Virus record (IMG/VR): IMGVR_UViG_3300006925_000032
Location: 1-45,435 of that record
Length of the DNA stretch: 45,435 bases
Reading direction: 5' to 3' (one strand)
Source of the DNA: a virus
A program made the translations under genes and the position numbers. Positions 1 to 10,316 of this stretch are shown here, in pieces. Position 1 is the first letter of the stretch. Every line of letters starts with the position of its first letter. The notes under the pieces are model-generated. The model did not search any database, was not told the origin of the DNA, and saw nothing but the letters and a program-made list of their open reading frames with translations.

Positions 1-1
1 A

Positions 2-3000
2 GGTATTCTAAATCATAAGGAAGCAGCGGGTATAGCAAACAGAAACCTTGCTACTGATTTTATTACAAATTCCAACCCATCGACGCAGATGACCTCAACC
101 ACTCATGCTACTCAATCAGGTATCTTTTGGGCTGGTGATGTCAATGCTTACGATGTATTAAAGCGCAGTCCTCACAAAAACTTCAGTACAGAGCATGTTG
201 TATGGAAACGAATGGATGGTGGGACAGTCACTATGCCGACATCCAATGCTCGTGGTTTAGGAGCAGTGCCGTGGATTACTCGTGTTAAAGATGCAGTAGT
301 AGGAGGCGCTGCTGGAACTGCTCATCAGATGGGTGAGAAGTTGTATGGTAACATACGATTTTCTTTTGAGACAACAAACTCGGCTATGATGCCAGTTCTA
401 CAGGCACAAGAGATAGCGCACCCTACGTTAGCGAAAGAGCACCCTATTGCTATCGGTAACGTACTTGAGATACCAAACGAAGAAATACAGTTTGAAGATA
501 TTAGTGTTGTAGATGACACAGGACAAGTGCATACGCTTGAAGGTGGTTCGCCGTTGGGTATCGTCATCAGAGCATATAAACCTGCATCGACAAGATTAGC
601 AAGCGGTCTACAGCCTGTCCCTGCAAACAGCGGCATACCTCCGAACTTTGAAATTCAATTGCCTGACCCCGAATCTATTCCCGGCAACATTCTTATTCGC
701 AGTGGATTCGACCCAATTCAAGCATATCAAACAGAAACATTTGGTGACGGTGGTATGATTCACCCTGATTTGGGAGCAACACATCTTGGTCATCTGTTTG
801 ACAACGTGGTCAAATCTCCAAGAAAAGGGCCAACTATGAACGAAGTAGGATGGGAGCACATCTCACAAGACGAGAACTTCCCTGAGTCTACTCGTGACGG
901 CTGGGTGACGGCGACTGGTAACAACACACTACGCAGTTCCTATGAGCAGCAAGACAGAGCACTGTATTTCCATATAACAAAGATGGGTCACAGCCACACT
1001 GAAAAGTTCCCGACAACTTACACTCACTCCGCTGGTGTGGTTAATCAAGCCCTTACAGTAGATTCCTACACTTCGACCTCAATTACAGCGAGCGCTACTA
1101 TCAACGAAAACATATTCTCTACTGGCTTTGGAACACAAGAAGTAGCCGATAACCGACGATTCATACGAATCAGCAATGCAACAGGTGAAAGCGTTATTGC
1201 TTCGTATGAGTCAATAAGTTCAGATGTGTTTGACGACCTTGTTGGTGACATTGATTTTACTCAATTTATGGCTGATAATTTTGCTGTTGGTGCATTGACC
1301 ATCACACCGTCATACTACGTCCCTGCTGGTAGTGCTCGTATATTTGCTGCACGCCGACTGCGTGACCATGCCGAGGTAAGCGGTAACAGTCCTGACATGG
1401 CTCATACAGAATACTTTACTGGTAACGCACTAACAACTATTCACTCAAGATACAGTAGACCACAACTCACTCCAATGCCTATACCTCGTATGGGTCATCA
1501 CTTTGTCAATGCTACCATGCCAATGATGCCGGGTCATTGGGCGCATCCAGCCTATCAAGGATTATACGAAAAAGCGAACAGCGACCATTTAGCGTTAGTG
1601 CGTGACGAAGATTATACGACACTGGCTGACAACTTGGTCGAGGTAGACGGTACAACAAACAATCAAACCTCTGTTTCTACGGCAGTTAAAGACAGGTTAT
1701 TCCCACTCAACCCAGCACTGAGAGTAGGTTCACTCACAGCCAATCCGTCAGGCCCAAGCGACATTCACGGTGGTGCATTTACGCTAATGTTTGAGACAAA
1801 AATCAAGTATGACGGCTACGGTATACTTGCGTCAAAAGGTACTGCTGGAGATATGAACAAGGCTGGTGGTCACTCGATTGTCCTTGAGGCTGGTGGTAAC
1901 TATACTCAGGCTAACCACTTCCCTGACCCTGCCGAAGTTGGTGCGTATCAAATCGTCATTCAGCCAAACTTACGCTCGCAACAGGTAACTGGATTCCACT
2001 TGAACAACTCTTCAGCAACTACTCTACCCGATGTTTCCACTCCTTCAAACAACACTGCTGTTCTTACCAGTCAGCAAGTGAGTCTCGTCATCGGTATCAA
2101 GTACGACGAAGAACGACACTCAACCTTGACAGACGGTGCTAACATTGGTGGTGTCACGCTTATTCTTGCTGAGGCTACGCTGGCTGACGTAAGAGGCTGT
2201 GAGATATTCTTGAATGAGGTCATCCTTGACCACGACCCTGACCACGGTAGTCAGTTGGCTAACATTCCACCAATGCTGCTTTATAATCCACTTGGAGTTC
2301 AAGGGTCGGAAAGTCCTTCGTTTACAAGGCGAGGTCATCCATATCACCCGACAACTCCTGACGTAGCGTTCAAAGACGCTACACCCGGCTTTACTACAAG
2401 CATACCGTGGTGGAGTATTATGCATCAAGGCACTCCGTCTGACGCATCGGCTGTTGGTTTCAGACACCTTTCTTTGTATCGTATCGACAACTATTATCAG
2501 TTCTGTCGAGCAAGTTATGGTGCAGTCGCTGCTCAATTGACGTTGGCTGGTTACCCAAGTATCTATCCTGACATCTACTCCAAGATTATGGAGAACGTAA
2601 GCCTCGCTCCTACATGTAAGGTCGTCGGAGCGCATTCTTCAGCGACTGCTATCCAAGTTGATGACGCTTCTCTGTTCCCTGAAAAACCGTATTACGAACA
2701 AAAACTGCAATACATTGACTCTTCTACGGGAAAAACTGTATCGTTTAGTTATACAACTCGGCAAGGCTTGAGTCACAGTTCAGCGACCATGAATGAGCCT
2801 GATGTGTTTCATCTACCAACGGGAGTTACCATAGCCGATGGCACAAAACTAACACTGAGTAAATCATATTCTACAAAATCAGTAAACGACATCTTCACTA
2901 AAGATAACGAAAGTGTTTTGACCAAAAATCTCAGTCAGTTGCTTACAGGAACGAGAGACACAAACAGTCTTTTCTCAACTGACTCATATCTATGTGCTTG

Positions 3001-5686
3001 GAGTCCTAACTTGGGTCGGCCTCATACATTCTACTCAGATGCCAGCCGAACTTGGATTACAAACGGTGACAATCATACATTAGACAGAGCCGTTAATAAC
3101 GCCGCATACAACAGTATGCCACAGCACTTTGAGACAATTCACTACCAAGATGTCAATTATACAGCAAGTCACGGCCCACTTACATTACAAATGAAGACAC
3201 CTGTTCCACCTAAAGCACTTGCTGGGACTGTTAGTTCGGTTACAACTACAACTGTTACCGTTATCACAATGAGTGACACAGTTACTGGGGTGAGCAACCA
3301 AGATGTCTTGTTTGCTAATGGGCGAGTTCTTGGTAGAGTAAACGGCGTTAGTGGTGCAGACATCACTCTTTACTCTGAGATATTTGAGAGTAATCTTGCG
3401 GCAGGTGACAAGGTATACCTTGATGGTGATGGTGAAATTCTAAGCGGTACAGACATCAACTCCATCAGTGGTTTGTCGGCTCAAGGTGGGGCTTACATGC
3501 TTACCAATTACTGGCCTTGCGGCAGTCGTGGTGGGCCACTGATTAGTCGATTAGACGGTTACGCTATGTCATCAGCAGCGTGGCACGTTCCACAAAGTTA
3601 CGCACATAATGCTGGTATACATTGGAAAGATGACGATGATGACGGTAGTTATGCGGTTGCTAATGGTGTGAGCACTACTTCACTTAGCAGTATACGAACA
3701 TATCCGTTTGGTTATCGTTTCGGACTACGACAGGCTTGGAACAGACCTCAATGGGGTCATTATGGTATGCGAGCATTCCAAGAGCAAGCCACACACTCAG
3801 GTGCAAGCAATCTTGCTGTTGGTTACAAAGCAGGGCCACTGGTTGAGTATGAAACTATAACAAGTAACGGGTGGCTTTACGCTGGCGGAGACAGCACACA
3901 AAGCAGTACCAACCTACCGACTACCTATGTTGGTATTCTTGAGCGTGGAACAACTGCTGCTGGTATGCTGAATGCCGACAAATACGAATGGCAGGTGCGT
4001 TACAGCGATGGACGACGAATGACGAGAGGATTTGGATGCGCTCTACGCACTTTGAAGAATGCCAGCACTGTGATACGAGATTGGTGGGGCGATTCCGCTG
4101 GTATGGGTAAGAACTTCTACAAAGATGCTGTATCGTATTATCTCATCGACTGGTGGGGTAACACTCGTGGTGAGGATATTAGGCGTATGCCTGTTCGTAG
4201 TTTTGGTATCAATCCATCATGGGATGCTGGAGATGCATACGAGTATGATAGAACTAATGGTAGAACACCTTACGCCCGTATATGGAACAATAACAAGCCT
4301 ATCTTCAATCTCAAGGGAATAGCCGCTGACTCAGATACATCATCGGGTGCAGTATTAGCATCTCCAACGGTTACAATACCTCGCTTTGGTGGTAGAAAGA
4401 ACACTGGTAACAACAATGCAGACACCACGTTGGTCGATGTGTTTGCTCCTACCAACGCACTACGAGTAGGAGACATGGGTAACGGACGTGGTGTACGATT
4501 CCCAACACAATTCAATGAGGACAGACTGGTTGAACTCAGTGCAGTGTACCAAAACTCAGGTGTTGTCTTATCAAGCAACACTGCTGAACCTACATTCGGT
4601 CAAGGCTTGATTCGACCAAGAAACGATGCACTACAACCAAGTGAAATTGTCAGAGGTATTAGTGCTCGGTTGGAAGTCGATGAGGACGGACTACTCAAAC
4701 CTGAAGCAACAGTCAGCGACAAGGTAGAATCCATCAGCGGGACATCGGTTCACAAGGATGCTGTTTCTCGCTCGTCACCACGAATTGGTATCGACGGAGA
4801 CACCGTAGAATCCTTGACTGGCAGCAACGCCAACATGGTAGCCATCAACTCAGAAGCACACAGTCTACACACTAACAGAGGTGTGGGTCAGAGAGTTGTG
4901 CTACATGGTGGTATGCAGTCAGGCTCTCAAACGCTTGGCGACTACGACCTGACAGCCTTGTCCTTCGCTGCTCAGCCTCATGGTGGTGTGATGCGATTCA
5001 GCCACACAAGTAACTTCAAGCCTATGGGTGGAACTTACATCTTGGAGGCTCGTAGTTTCGCCAGTCCATTCGATGATACAGGTTGGGGACGAAGTGGTAT
5101 GAGTGGTACAAAGACAAGCAACCCATACCAAACAACAAGTTCAGTAGCCAGTCAGACAAACATGGCTGATGATTCAGTGCAGTTTATGCTGCGACCTATA
5201 CGACTCCTCGACAACCAACACATAGCGGTATTCAGACCAGCATTGGCTTTGCACACTGATAGCAAGCAAAACGGTAGCACTGCGTTCACTGCTACTGCTG
5301 GTGGTAAGTATGGAATGTTTACCTACTCAACTCCAAACGGTAGAGCAAGCAGCGGGTCATACATGCGTGCTACCAATCCTAACACATCAGCGCCATACCA
5401 ACCAGTGTATCTTGTTGAGAGCAGTAGCGACACTGTGCCAGTATCGAAAGGGCCGAAGTTACCGGGAACAGAGGTTACTGGCTTTGATAAGACGACACTG
5501 AAGAGCACTGTTACTCGACTTGTCATCAGTGAAAACACATTACAGCACTTCAAGAGTGATGCTCCAAGAAGAACTGGTGAGAGTAAAGACTACACCGTCA
5601 AACCAAGATTCAGTCAATCGTTGCACAGCAAGGGACATAAGGAAGATGTATCGTTCAATACATCAGACCACAGTGGTGATGCATGA
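2..5686 (+). CDS. Giant virion (tail/baseplate-type) structural protein, 5' partial
   Basis: The first ATG is at 89, but the same frame is open without a stop back to base 2, so the gene almost certainly begins outside the window; at least 1894 residues are present. The protein is rich in Gly, Ser, Thr, Asn and His, has no obvious membrane segment, and reads like a beta-rich virion protein. A stretch around residues 590-650 (GGAFTLMFE, then GYGILASKG) resembles concanavalin/LamG-like folds, which I cannot confirm. The stop overlaps the start of the next gene (GCATGATGG), so it is translationally linked to the baseplate-hub-like gene. Position and size suggest a tail, baseplate or adhesin component. 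No catalytic motif was recognised. Confidence 0.6.
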   Translation, partial: GILNHKEAAGIANRNLATDFITNSNPSTQMTSTTHATQSGIFWAGDVNAYDVLKRSPHKNFSTEHVVWKRMDGGTVTMPTSNARGLGAVPWITRVKDAVVGGAAGTAHQMGEKLYGNIRFSFETTNSAMMPVLQAQEIAHPTLAKEHPIAIGNVLEIPNEEIQFEDISVVDDTGQVHTLEGGSPLGIVIRAYKPASTRLASGLQPVPANSGIPPNFEIQLPDPESIPGNILIRSGFDPIQAYQTETFGDGGMIHPDLGATHLGHLFDNVVKSPRKGPTMNEVGWEHISQDENFPESTRDGWVTATGNNTLRSSYEQQDRALYFHITKMGHSHTEKFPTTYTHSAGVVNQALTVDSYTSTSITASATINENIFSTGFGTQEVADNRRFIRISNATGESVIASYESISSDVFDDLVGDIDFTQFMADNFAVGALTITPSYYVPAGSARIFAARRLRDHAEVSGNSPDMAHTEYFTGNALTTIHSRYSRPQLTPMPIPRMGHHFVNATMPMMPGHWAHPAYQGLYEKANSDHLALVRDEDYTTLADNLVEVDGTTNNQTSVSTAVKDRLFPLNPALRVGSLTANPSGPSDIHGGAFTLMFETKIKYDGYGILASKGTAGDMNKAGGHSIVLEAGGNYTQANHFPDPAEVGAYQIVIQPNLRSQQVTGFHLNNSSATTLPDVSTPSNNTAVLTSQQVSLVIGIKYDEERHSTLTDGANIGGVTLILAEATLADVRGCEIFLNEVILDHDPDHGSQLANIPPMLLYNPLGVQGSESPSFTRRGHPYHPTTPDVAFKDATPGFTTSIPWWSIMHQGTPSDASAVGFRHLSLYRIDNYYQFCRASYGAVAAQLTLAGYPSIYPDIYSKIMENVSLAPTCKVVGAHSSATAIQVDDASLFPEKPYYEQKLQYIDSSTGKTVSFSYTTRQGLSHSSATMNEPDVFHLPTGVTIADGTKLTLSKSYSTKSVNDIFTKDNESVLTKNLSQLLTGTRDTNSLFSTDSYLCAWSPNLGRPHTFYSDASRTWITNGDNHTLDRAVNNAAYNSMPQHFETIHYQDVNYTASHGPLTLQMKTPVPPKALAGTVSSVTTTTVTVITMSDTVTGVSNQDVLFANGRVLGRVNGVSGADITLYSEIFESNLAAGDKVYLDGDGEILSGTDINSISGLSAQGGAYMLTNYWPCGSRGGPLISRLDGYAMSSAAWHVPQSYAHNAGIHWKDDDDDGSYAVANGVSTTSLSSIRTYPFGYRFGLRQAWNRPQWGHYGMRAFQEQATHSGASNLAVGYKAGPLVEYETITSNGWLYAGGDSTQSSTNLPTTYVGILERGTTAAGMLNADKYEWQVRYSDGRRMTRGFGCALRTLKNASTVIRDWWGDSAGMGKNFYKDAVSYYLIDWWGNTRGEDIRRMPVRSFGINPSWDAGDAYEYDRTNGRTPYARIWNNNKPIFNLKGIAADSDTSSGAVLASPTVTIPRFGGRKNTGNNNADTTLVDVFAPTNALRVGDMGNGRGVRFPTQFNEDRLVELSAVYQNSGVVLSSNTAEPTFGQGLIRPRNDALQPSEIVRGISARLEVDEDGLLKPEATVSDKVESISGTSVHKDAVSRSSPRIGIDGDTVESLTGSNANMVAINSEAHSLHTNRGVGQRVVLHGGMQSGSQTLGDYDLTALSFAAQPHGGVMRFSHTSNFKPMGGTYILEARSFASPFDDTGWGRSGMSGTKTSNPYQTTSSVASQTNMADDSVQFMLRPIRLLDNQHIAVFRPALALHTDSKQNGSTAFTATAGGKYGMFTYSTPNGRASSGSYMRATNPNTSAPYQPVYLVESSSDTVPVSKGPKLPGTEVTGFDKTTLKSTVTRLVISENTLQHFKSDAPRRTGESKDYTVKPRFSQSLHSKGHKEDVSFNTSDHSGDA

Positions 5687-7107
5687 TGGGTTTACTCAAG
5701 GACAAGCGAGCAACAGCCGACACGGATGTTGTGATGAAGGCGGTGCGTAAACCAAAGTTTGTGGACAACGCCCTTCATCTTGGTGAGTATACACCACAGA
5801 AGAACTTGGAGAAGAAGGTCACGGTGAGGCAACGCAAAACCACCACCTATGCTGTCTCTACACCACACACTTACACCATGACAGAACTACAGGATTCTGT
5901 TATCCTAAAACACACAGGCACGCATGGGCGAAACTACGAAGGCTCTGTGGTTTACTTAGGTTCAAGCATTACCAGTGACAGCGATAAAAACAAACCAGTG
6001 CTGCTTTATGCTAAGGGTGTCGATAGTGAAAGACTGCGAACATCTTCAGTTGTTAATAGTGGCACTGGAACCACTTTTGCTGTAAGAAACATGAAGGGTA
6101 AGACACTTAGTAAACTGGGTTTTTCTCAAACACAGGCTCACTTCGGACAACCAATTGATGCTGGCTTAAGAACAACAGACTTGGCTATACGCATCAGCAG
6201 AGACATCGCTGATTCTCTTACGTCTGTAAACATCGCACTGCCATTGAGTCCAAGCAATTCTCAAGTTGATAGAAGACTACACAGCAACAGTTTCGTTGGT
6301 GTAGACTTTCATGGTATTACGCTTGTTGATGCTCTACGGTTCATTAGCCGTCATGATGGCCGAGTCATCCACTTTGACAGGTTTGGTAACTTGCTTTACG
6401 TCCCATTCCAGTTTGAGGAGAAGAGTCGATTTATCGACCACTATGCTCGTACTGGCCCAGCAATCAATAACCCAATTGAAAACATATCGAACAGAGTAAT
6501 TGTAGAGGGTCTACCAACGGCTGTAAACGATACTGCGTTTGCTGAAGTAAACAACTCAGAAAAACAGTCAGGTCGGGCTGGTGAGGTGTTAGAGGAACCA
6601 CAGATTGTTGGTGACTTCACTGTTCGTAGTAACGAACAAGCAAGAGAGACTGGTCGTAACATACTGAAGGCCAATGCGGTCATGCTTGGTAACCTCACGA
6701 GCGCAGGTCATCCGAATAGTTGGGACTTGCGACCCGGTATGATTATCGAGTATAATGGACAAAGAAAAATCTTAGTCGAAGTAAGACATAAATTCTCTCA
6801 AAACGTCGCTGACCTTGTATTCCTGAGTGTAGACAGTGGCGTTGAAGGCGTTCTACAGGGTATACTTCAAGGTACTAAAAATTCTGGTGACCAAGTTGAT
6901 AGCATCGAGCAGATTCTTGAGAAGAACATGGCTCTGTTTGGCGATGTTGAAATTGTTTCAGTCGTCGTAACAGAGATTGTTGGACACGGTGTATCAGGCG
7001 ATGGTTTCATCATAGGGAGAGGTATGGGTAGAGGTGTGGTCGGCGTTGCTACTGGTGAAAAAGTCGGTGGTAGCAAGACTGCTAAATTTACAGAGAGGGG
7101 TGAGTGA
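5683..7107 (+). CDS. Baseplate hub / late control gpD-like tail protein
   Basis: 474 residues starting at tandem ATGs that overlap the previous stop. The middle (VDALRFISRHDGRVIHFDRF) and the later block with NEQARETGRNILKANAVM followed by WDLRPGMIIEYNGQRKILVE and VRHKFS follow the pattern of gpD/gp27-type hub proteins: repeated ARxxG helix, then a beta-barrel with RPG and a final VRHxxS strand. In tailed phages this protein forms the trimeric hub at the tail tip. The C-terminal 60 residues are Gly/Val-rich (GRGMGRGVVGVATG) and low-complexity. The placement between a giant virion protein and a collar-like protein fits. The family call rests on pattern recognition only. Confidence 0.5.
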   Translation: MMGLLKDKRATADTDVVMKAVRKPKFVDNALHLGEYTPQKNLEKKVTVRQRKTTTYAVSTPHTYTMTELQDSVILKHTGTHGRNYEGSVVYLGSSITSDSDKNKPVLLYAKGVDSERLRTSSVVNSGTGTTFAVRNMKGKTLSKLGFSQTQAHFGQPIDAGLRTTDLAIRISRDIADSLTSVNIALPLSPSNSQVDRRLHSNSFVGVDFHGITLVDALRFISRHDGRVIHFDRFGNLLYVPFQFEEKSRFIDHYARTGPAINNPIENISNRVIVEGLPTAVNDTAFAEVNNSEKQSGRAGEVLEEPQIVGDFTVRSNEQARETGRNILKANAVMLGNLTSAGHPNSWDLRPGMIIEYNGQRKILVEVRHKFSQNVADLVFLSVDSGVEGVLQGILQGTKNSGDQVDSIEQILEKNMALFGDVEIVSVVVTEIVGHGVSGDGFIIGRGMGRGVVGVATGEKVGGSKTAKFTERGE

Positions 7108-7452
7108 ATGCCAGTATCAAATCATGTAAGACGGTTGTTGATTGAAACGATTGCTGATAACATCAATGAAATGGTCATTGGCTTCGACGGTAACCCTGCT
7201 ACGAAAAGTGATGGTGCTGCTGGTAGACCCGCCAAGGTTGTCAATCCTACAGTGCGTATCGTAAGCGATTCTTCACTACTGGTTGAAGGATTCTTAGACG
7301 CATCTCATTCCTTCAACGAATCGCTCAAAGAAGTCTTCATTCAATTCAGAGGCACACTCAGCACTATTCCAATAGCGAGACACACCATAGCATCGTTTAC
7401 AAAAACAAAATCAAACGAGATACGAATACAAATACTCATTGAGGTGAAATAA
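7108..7452 (+). CDS. Tail-collar-fibre-like small virion protein
   Basis: 114 residues, starting one base after the previous stop with a GAGGGGTGA ribosome site in the preceding codons. The second half (SFNESLKEVFIQF, then IPIARHTIASFTKTKSNEIR) resembles the end of phage tail-collar/fibre N-terminal domains, where an Asn-Glu-x-Gly-Leu strand is followed by IAR, a Lys-Thr turn and a final alternating hydrophobic strand. In tailed phages such a module joins a fibre to the baseplate. The next gene is a long fibre and overlaps by one base (TAATG), which supports an adaptor role. No other domain is visible. Confidence 0.4.
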   Translation: MPVSNHVRRLLIETIADNINEMVIGFDGNPATKSDGAAGRPAKVVNPTVRIVSDSSLLVEGFLDASHSFNESLKEVFIQFRGTLSTIPIARHTIASFTKTKSNEIRIQILIEVK

Positions 7453-10079
7453 TGGCCGACAATCCAATATCAGGACACACAGCAGGGGCAAACGATGGGC
7501 TACGAGACGGTGACCACATCCTATCTCCGTCACTAACGAACATCTACGAAGGACTACACGGTAACGGTGTACTCAACGCACACGATACAGCCTTTGGTAG
7601 CAGTGATAGAAACACTCCTACAAGCCTACCCGGTGCGGTAAGTGGTAGTAATCATCAAGTCACAATTAAGGCTTGTAGCGTTATTCTTGATGGTGTACCT
7701 TACACTATTGATAATGGGTCAGGTGGTGATGTCACTATCAACTTAACAGATAGCACAACAGGAGGCTCAGCATTCCTTGCAGGTACAACCACTAACGCCT
7801 TGACATCAGGAAAGGAGTGTTTGTTCGTCATTGTAGCAACTTCTTTGGGTGCGAAGTTTGTTCAAACTACACCCGTTACAACTGCCGCTGGTGCATACTC
7901 AGACATATCAGGTTCAATAGCAGATGCTTACTTGAAAATGAGTGGTGTCAGTGCTGCTTCAAATAAGCAAACTGTGGTCTTGGCTACTGTCAGGGCTACG
8001 TTTAACAGTGGCGCTGCTGCTGCGAATGACCTCAAACTCACACTTTCTGAAATCAACGACAAGCGAGTATTTGTCCGACCTTCGCCGTTCTATTTGTCTC
8101 CCGTAACTACGGGTGCGGTGGGTTCGACAAACCACTTGAACACACATACTGCTTTGGAGGACATTCACGGCACTGGTGAAGAAGGAGACTTTGGTAGCAA
8201 CGGTGTTATGTGGTTGTCGTATAACGAAGATGACAACTTACCAAACCTCTACTTCAGTGCTAAGGATGGGTCGAACCGTCACACACATTTGCTTGGGCCT
8301 AATCGCATTAAAGCACTGACTGCGAGTCTTGCTTTTGAGTTCGATGATGCACAAGTATTCACTTTTACTGGTGGTAGCGCTAAGTCTTTGACTCCGACAG
8401 GAACATTCCCTCCCGGTCACACAGTTATTGTGAGTAACGCAGGTGCTGGTGTTGTTACCTTTGACCCCAGTGGGTTGAATATAGGGCTGGCTAACACCGA
8501 GGCGGTTATGTTCGTATACAACGGCACTGCTTGGGTCAAGGTGATTCACAGTTCTACAGTCACCCACATAGCAAGCGGAGCAACTGGTTTAGTTCAGTTG
8601 TCAGATGGTGCGGGTAGTCATACAAGCGATGCTAAGTTGTTTTGGACTGCTGCCTCGTCTACACTCACTGTCAATGGTAAACTGACCGTTACAGGATTGA
8701 TTGACCCTACAGGGCTTGAACTCACACCCGTAGCAGCCAATCCCGGTGGGACTACCGCAAACACGCTTTGGCTGGACAATGGTGCATCTAACGCTTTGAA
8801 GCATGGAGCAAACACTGTTCTTAACTCAGCATCAAGCGTTACTGACTTGAGCGATGTATCAGCAGTAGGTTCGGGTTCAATCATTAGCACTGCTGAGAGA
8901 AGTAAACTCACAGCCATAGAAGCGGCAGCCGATGTTACTGATGCGACAAATGTCAATGCCGCTATTACTGGTCACGCTTACACAGCAGCAACAGTCAGCG
9001 CTACTGACAAAGTGCTGATTCAAGACACAGATGGTGGTAACGCAGTCAAGACTGTTACTGCTTCTTCTATAGCAGCATTGGCTGGTGATGGCTCAAGTAT
9101 AACAGACGCTGATACTGATACTAAGATAGATGTGGAAACTTCATCAGATGCCGATACTATCTCCATGCATACGGCGGGAACTGAGAGAGTCTTGATTGAT
9201 ACGAATGTCAATCTCGGCGTTGATGTTGATTTGACCTTTGAAGGCTCTACGGCTGTAGGTGACTTTGAGACTACGTTAACTGTAACGAACCCCACTGCTG
9301 ATAGAACAATCACTCTACCTGATTCTACAGGCACTGTTGCCTTAACAAGCGACCTTGCGGCGGCTGGTATAACAGCACTAACAGGTGATGTTACAGCAAG
9401 CGGTTCAGGTTCAGTAGCGGCTACTATTGCGGCTGATGCAGTTACTTATGCTAAGATGCAAGATGTATCAGCGACGGATAAACTACTTGGAAGAGACAGC
9501 GCAGGTGCAGGTATTATTGAAGAAATATCTCCCGCAGATGTGCGAACCATGCTGAACGTCGCTGACGGTGCAACAGAGTACACAGACGCTATGGCACAGG
9601 CCGCTAACGCCCCTTCCATTTTAGCGAACACAATATTAGCAAACACCAACACTAATGAAATTAACAACATAGCCGTCAAATCATCGAAGTTTTTTGCCTA
9701 TCTTTCGGGGAATCAAAGTTACAGTTCAGGGTCAACAAAGATAACACATGATACAGTTTTGTGGAATGAAGGCTCTAACTTTAGTACATCCAACAATGAA
9801 TATACTGCACCGAGAGATGGGTACTATCTCGTAGCGTGTAGTTTTTATTTCACATCTGCTCCATCATGGACTATGTCTCTAATACAGGTTGATACAGGTT
9901 CAGGGTACGCTATTCGGCTTCGTAGAAATAGTGCTAACGGTGCAGATACACATATATCAGCAGTAATCAAATTAAATACTGGTGATAAGGTTGCACACTA
10001 CGCTCATGCGGCAAGTAGCGGAACCATAGGAGCATCCCTCAACACTCTCACTTACTTTCAAATTACGGAGATGCTATGA
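7452..10079 (+). CDS. Long tail fibre with C-terminal C1q/TNF-like domain
   Basis: 875 residues. The N-terminal part is Gly/Ser/Thr/Asn-rich. Residues about 300-740 carry repeated fibre-like units, including the phrase ITLPDSTGTVALTSDL common in phage fibres and several DVSAxD segments. The last ~130 residues (FFAYLSGNQSYSSG through YTAPRDGYYLVACSFYF to LNTLTYFQITEML) match the jelly-roll C1q/TNF pattern, with the Tyr-x-Ala-Pro-x-Asp-Gly-Tyr-Tyr signature. Such trimeric heads commonly bind receptors, so this is the best candidate for the host-recognition protein. It overlaps the previous gene at TAATG, and its stop overlaps the next small gene. Confidence 0.7.
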   Translation: MADNPISGHTAGANDGLRDGDHILSPSLTNIYEGLHGNGVLNAHDTAFGSSDRNTPTSLPGAVSGSNHQVTIKACSVILDGVPYTIDNGSGGDVTINLTDSTTGGSAFLAGTTTNALTSGKECLFVIVATSLGAKFVQTTPVTTAAGAYSDISGSIADAYLKMSGVSAASNKQTVVLATVRATFNSGAAAANDLKLTLSEINDKRVFVRPSPFYLSPVTTGAVGSTNHLNTHTALEDIHGTGEEGDFGSNGVMWLSYNEDDNLPNLYFSAKDGSNRHTHLLGPNRIKALTASLAFEFDDAQVFTFTGGSAKSLTPTGTFPPGHTVIVSNAGAGVVTFDPSGLNIGLANTEAVMFVYNGTAWVKVIHSSTVTHIASGATGLVQLSDGAGSHTSDAKLFWTAASSTLTVNGKLTVTGLIDPTGLELTPVAANPGGTTANTLWLDNGASNALKHGANTVLNSASSVTDLSDVSAVGSGSIISTAERSKLTAIEAAADVTDATNVNAAITGHAYTAATVSATDKVLIQDTDGGNAVKTVTASSIAALAGDGSSITDADTDTKIDVETSSDADTISMHTAGTERVLIDTNVNLGVDVDLTFEGSTAVGDFETTLTVTNPTADRTITLPDSTGTVALTSDLAAAGITALTGDVTASGSGSVAATIAADAVTYAKMQDVSATDKLLGRDSAGAGIIEEISPADVRTMLNVADGATEYTDAMAQAANAPSILANTILANTNTNEINNIAVKSSKFFAYLSGNQSYSSGSTKITHDTVLWNEGSNFSTSNNEYTAPRDGYYLVACSFYFTSAPSWTMSLIQVDTGSGYAIRLRRNSANGADTHISAVIKLNTGDKVAHYAHAASSGTIGASLNTLTYFQITEML

Positions 10080-10240
10080 TGACACCACAAGAGATGACAA
10101 CGGGAATGCACAACGCAGGTTTTACTCAATTCGAGTATGCTGAACATGGTCTGTATTTTATTGACGGTGCTATTAACCTCAACGAATGGCCGAGCAGTTG
10201 GGGTACACCGCCTACACAAGCCGTCATAAACAGTTGGTGA
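10076..10240 (+). CDS. Small hypothetical protein after the fibre gene
   Basis: A 54-residue ORF beginning MMTPQEMTTGMH and ending AVINSW. Its first ATG overlaps the stop of the fibre gene (CTATGATGA), the arrangement seen for the other + strand genes, and a GGAG lies 5 nt upstream. The sequence is acidic and aromatic (FEYAEHGLYFIDG) with no recognised family. In phages, a small gene directly after the fibre is sometimes a fibre chaperone or accessory piece; that is only a positional guess. Confidence 0.55.
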   Translation: MMTPQEMTTGMHNAGFTQFEYAEHGLYFIDGAINLNEWPSSWGTPPTQAVINSW

Positions 10241-10241
10241 T

Positions 10242-10316
10242 ATGATGTGGTTACCTGTCCTGTTAGCATTTATAGCAGGGTTTGTAGCAACGTGGCTCGC
10301 TACTACTGGTGATTAA
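10242..10316 (+). CDS. Possible 24-residue single-pass membrane peptide
   Basis: MMWLPVLLAFIAGFVATW followed by LATTGD: an almost entirely hydrophobic stretch that would span a membrane once, starting one base after the previous stop. It is the last + strand ORF, and its 3' end overlaps the 3' end of a minus-strand zinc-ribbon gene by 14 bases. Tiny membrane proteins at the end of a virion gene block can be holin- or spanin-like, but nothing here proves that. It is short enough to be chance. Confidence 0.35.
   Translation: MMWLPVLLAFIAGFVATWLATTGD

Noticed and set aside
9020-9334. Minus-strand ORFs opposite the fibre gene
   Set aside because: Ser/Val-rich shadows caused by the repetitive Thr/Asp/Ala codons of the fibre; no start signals.
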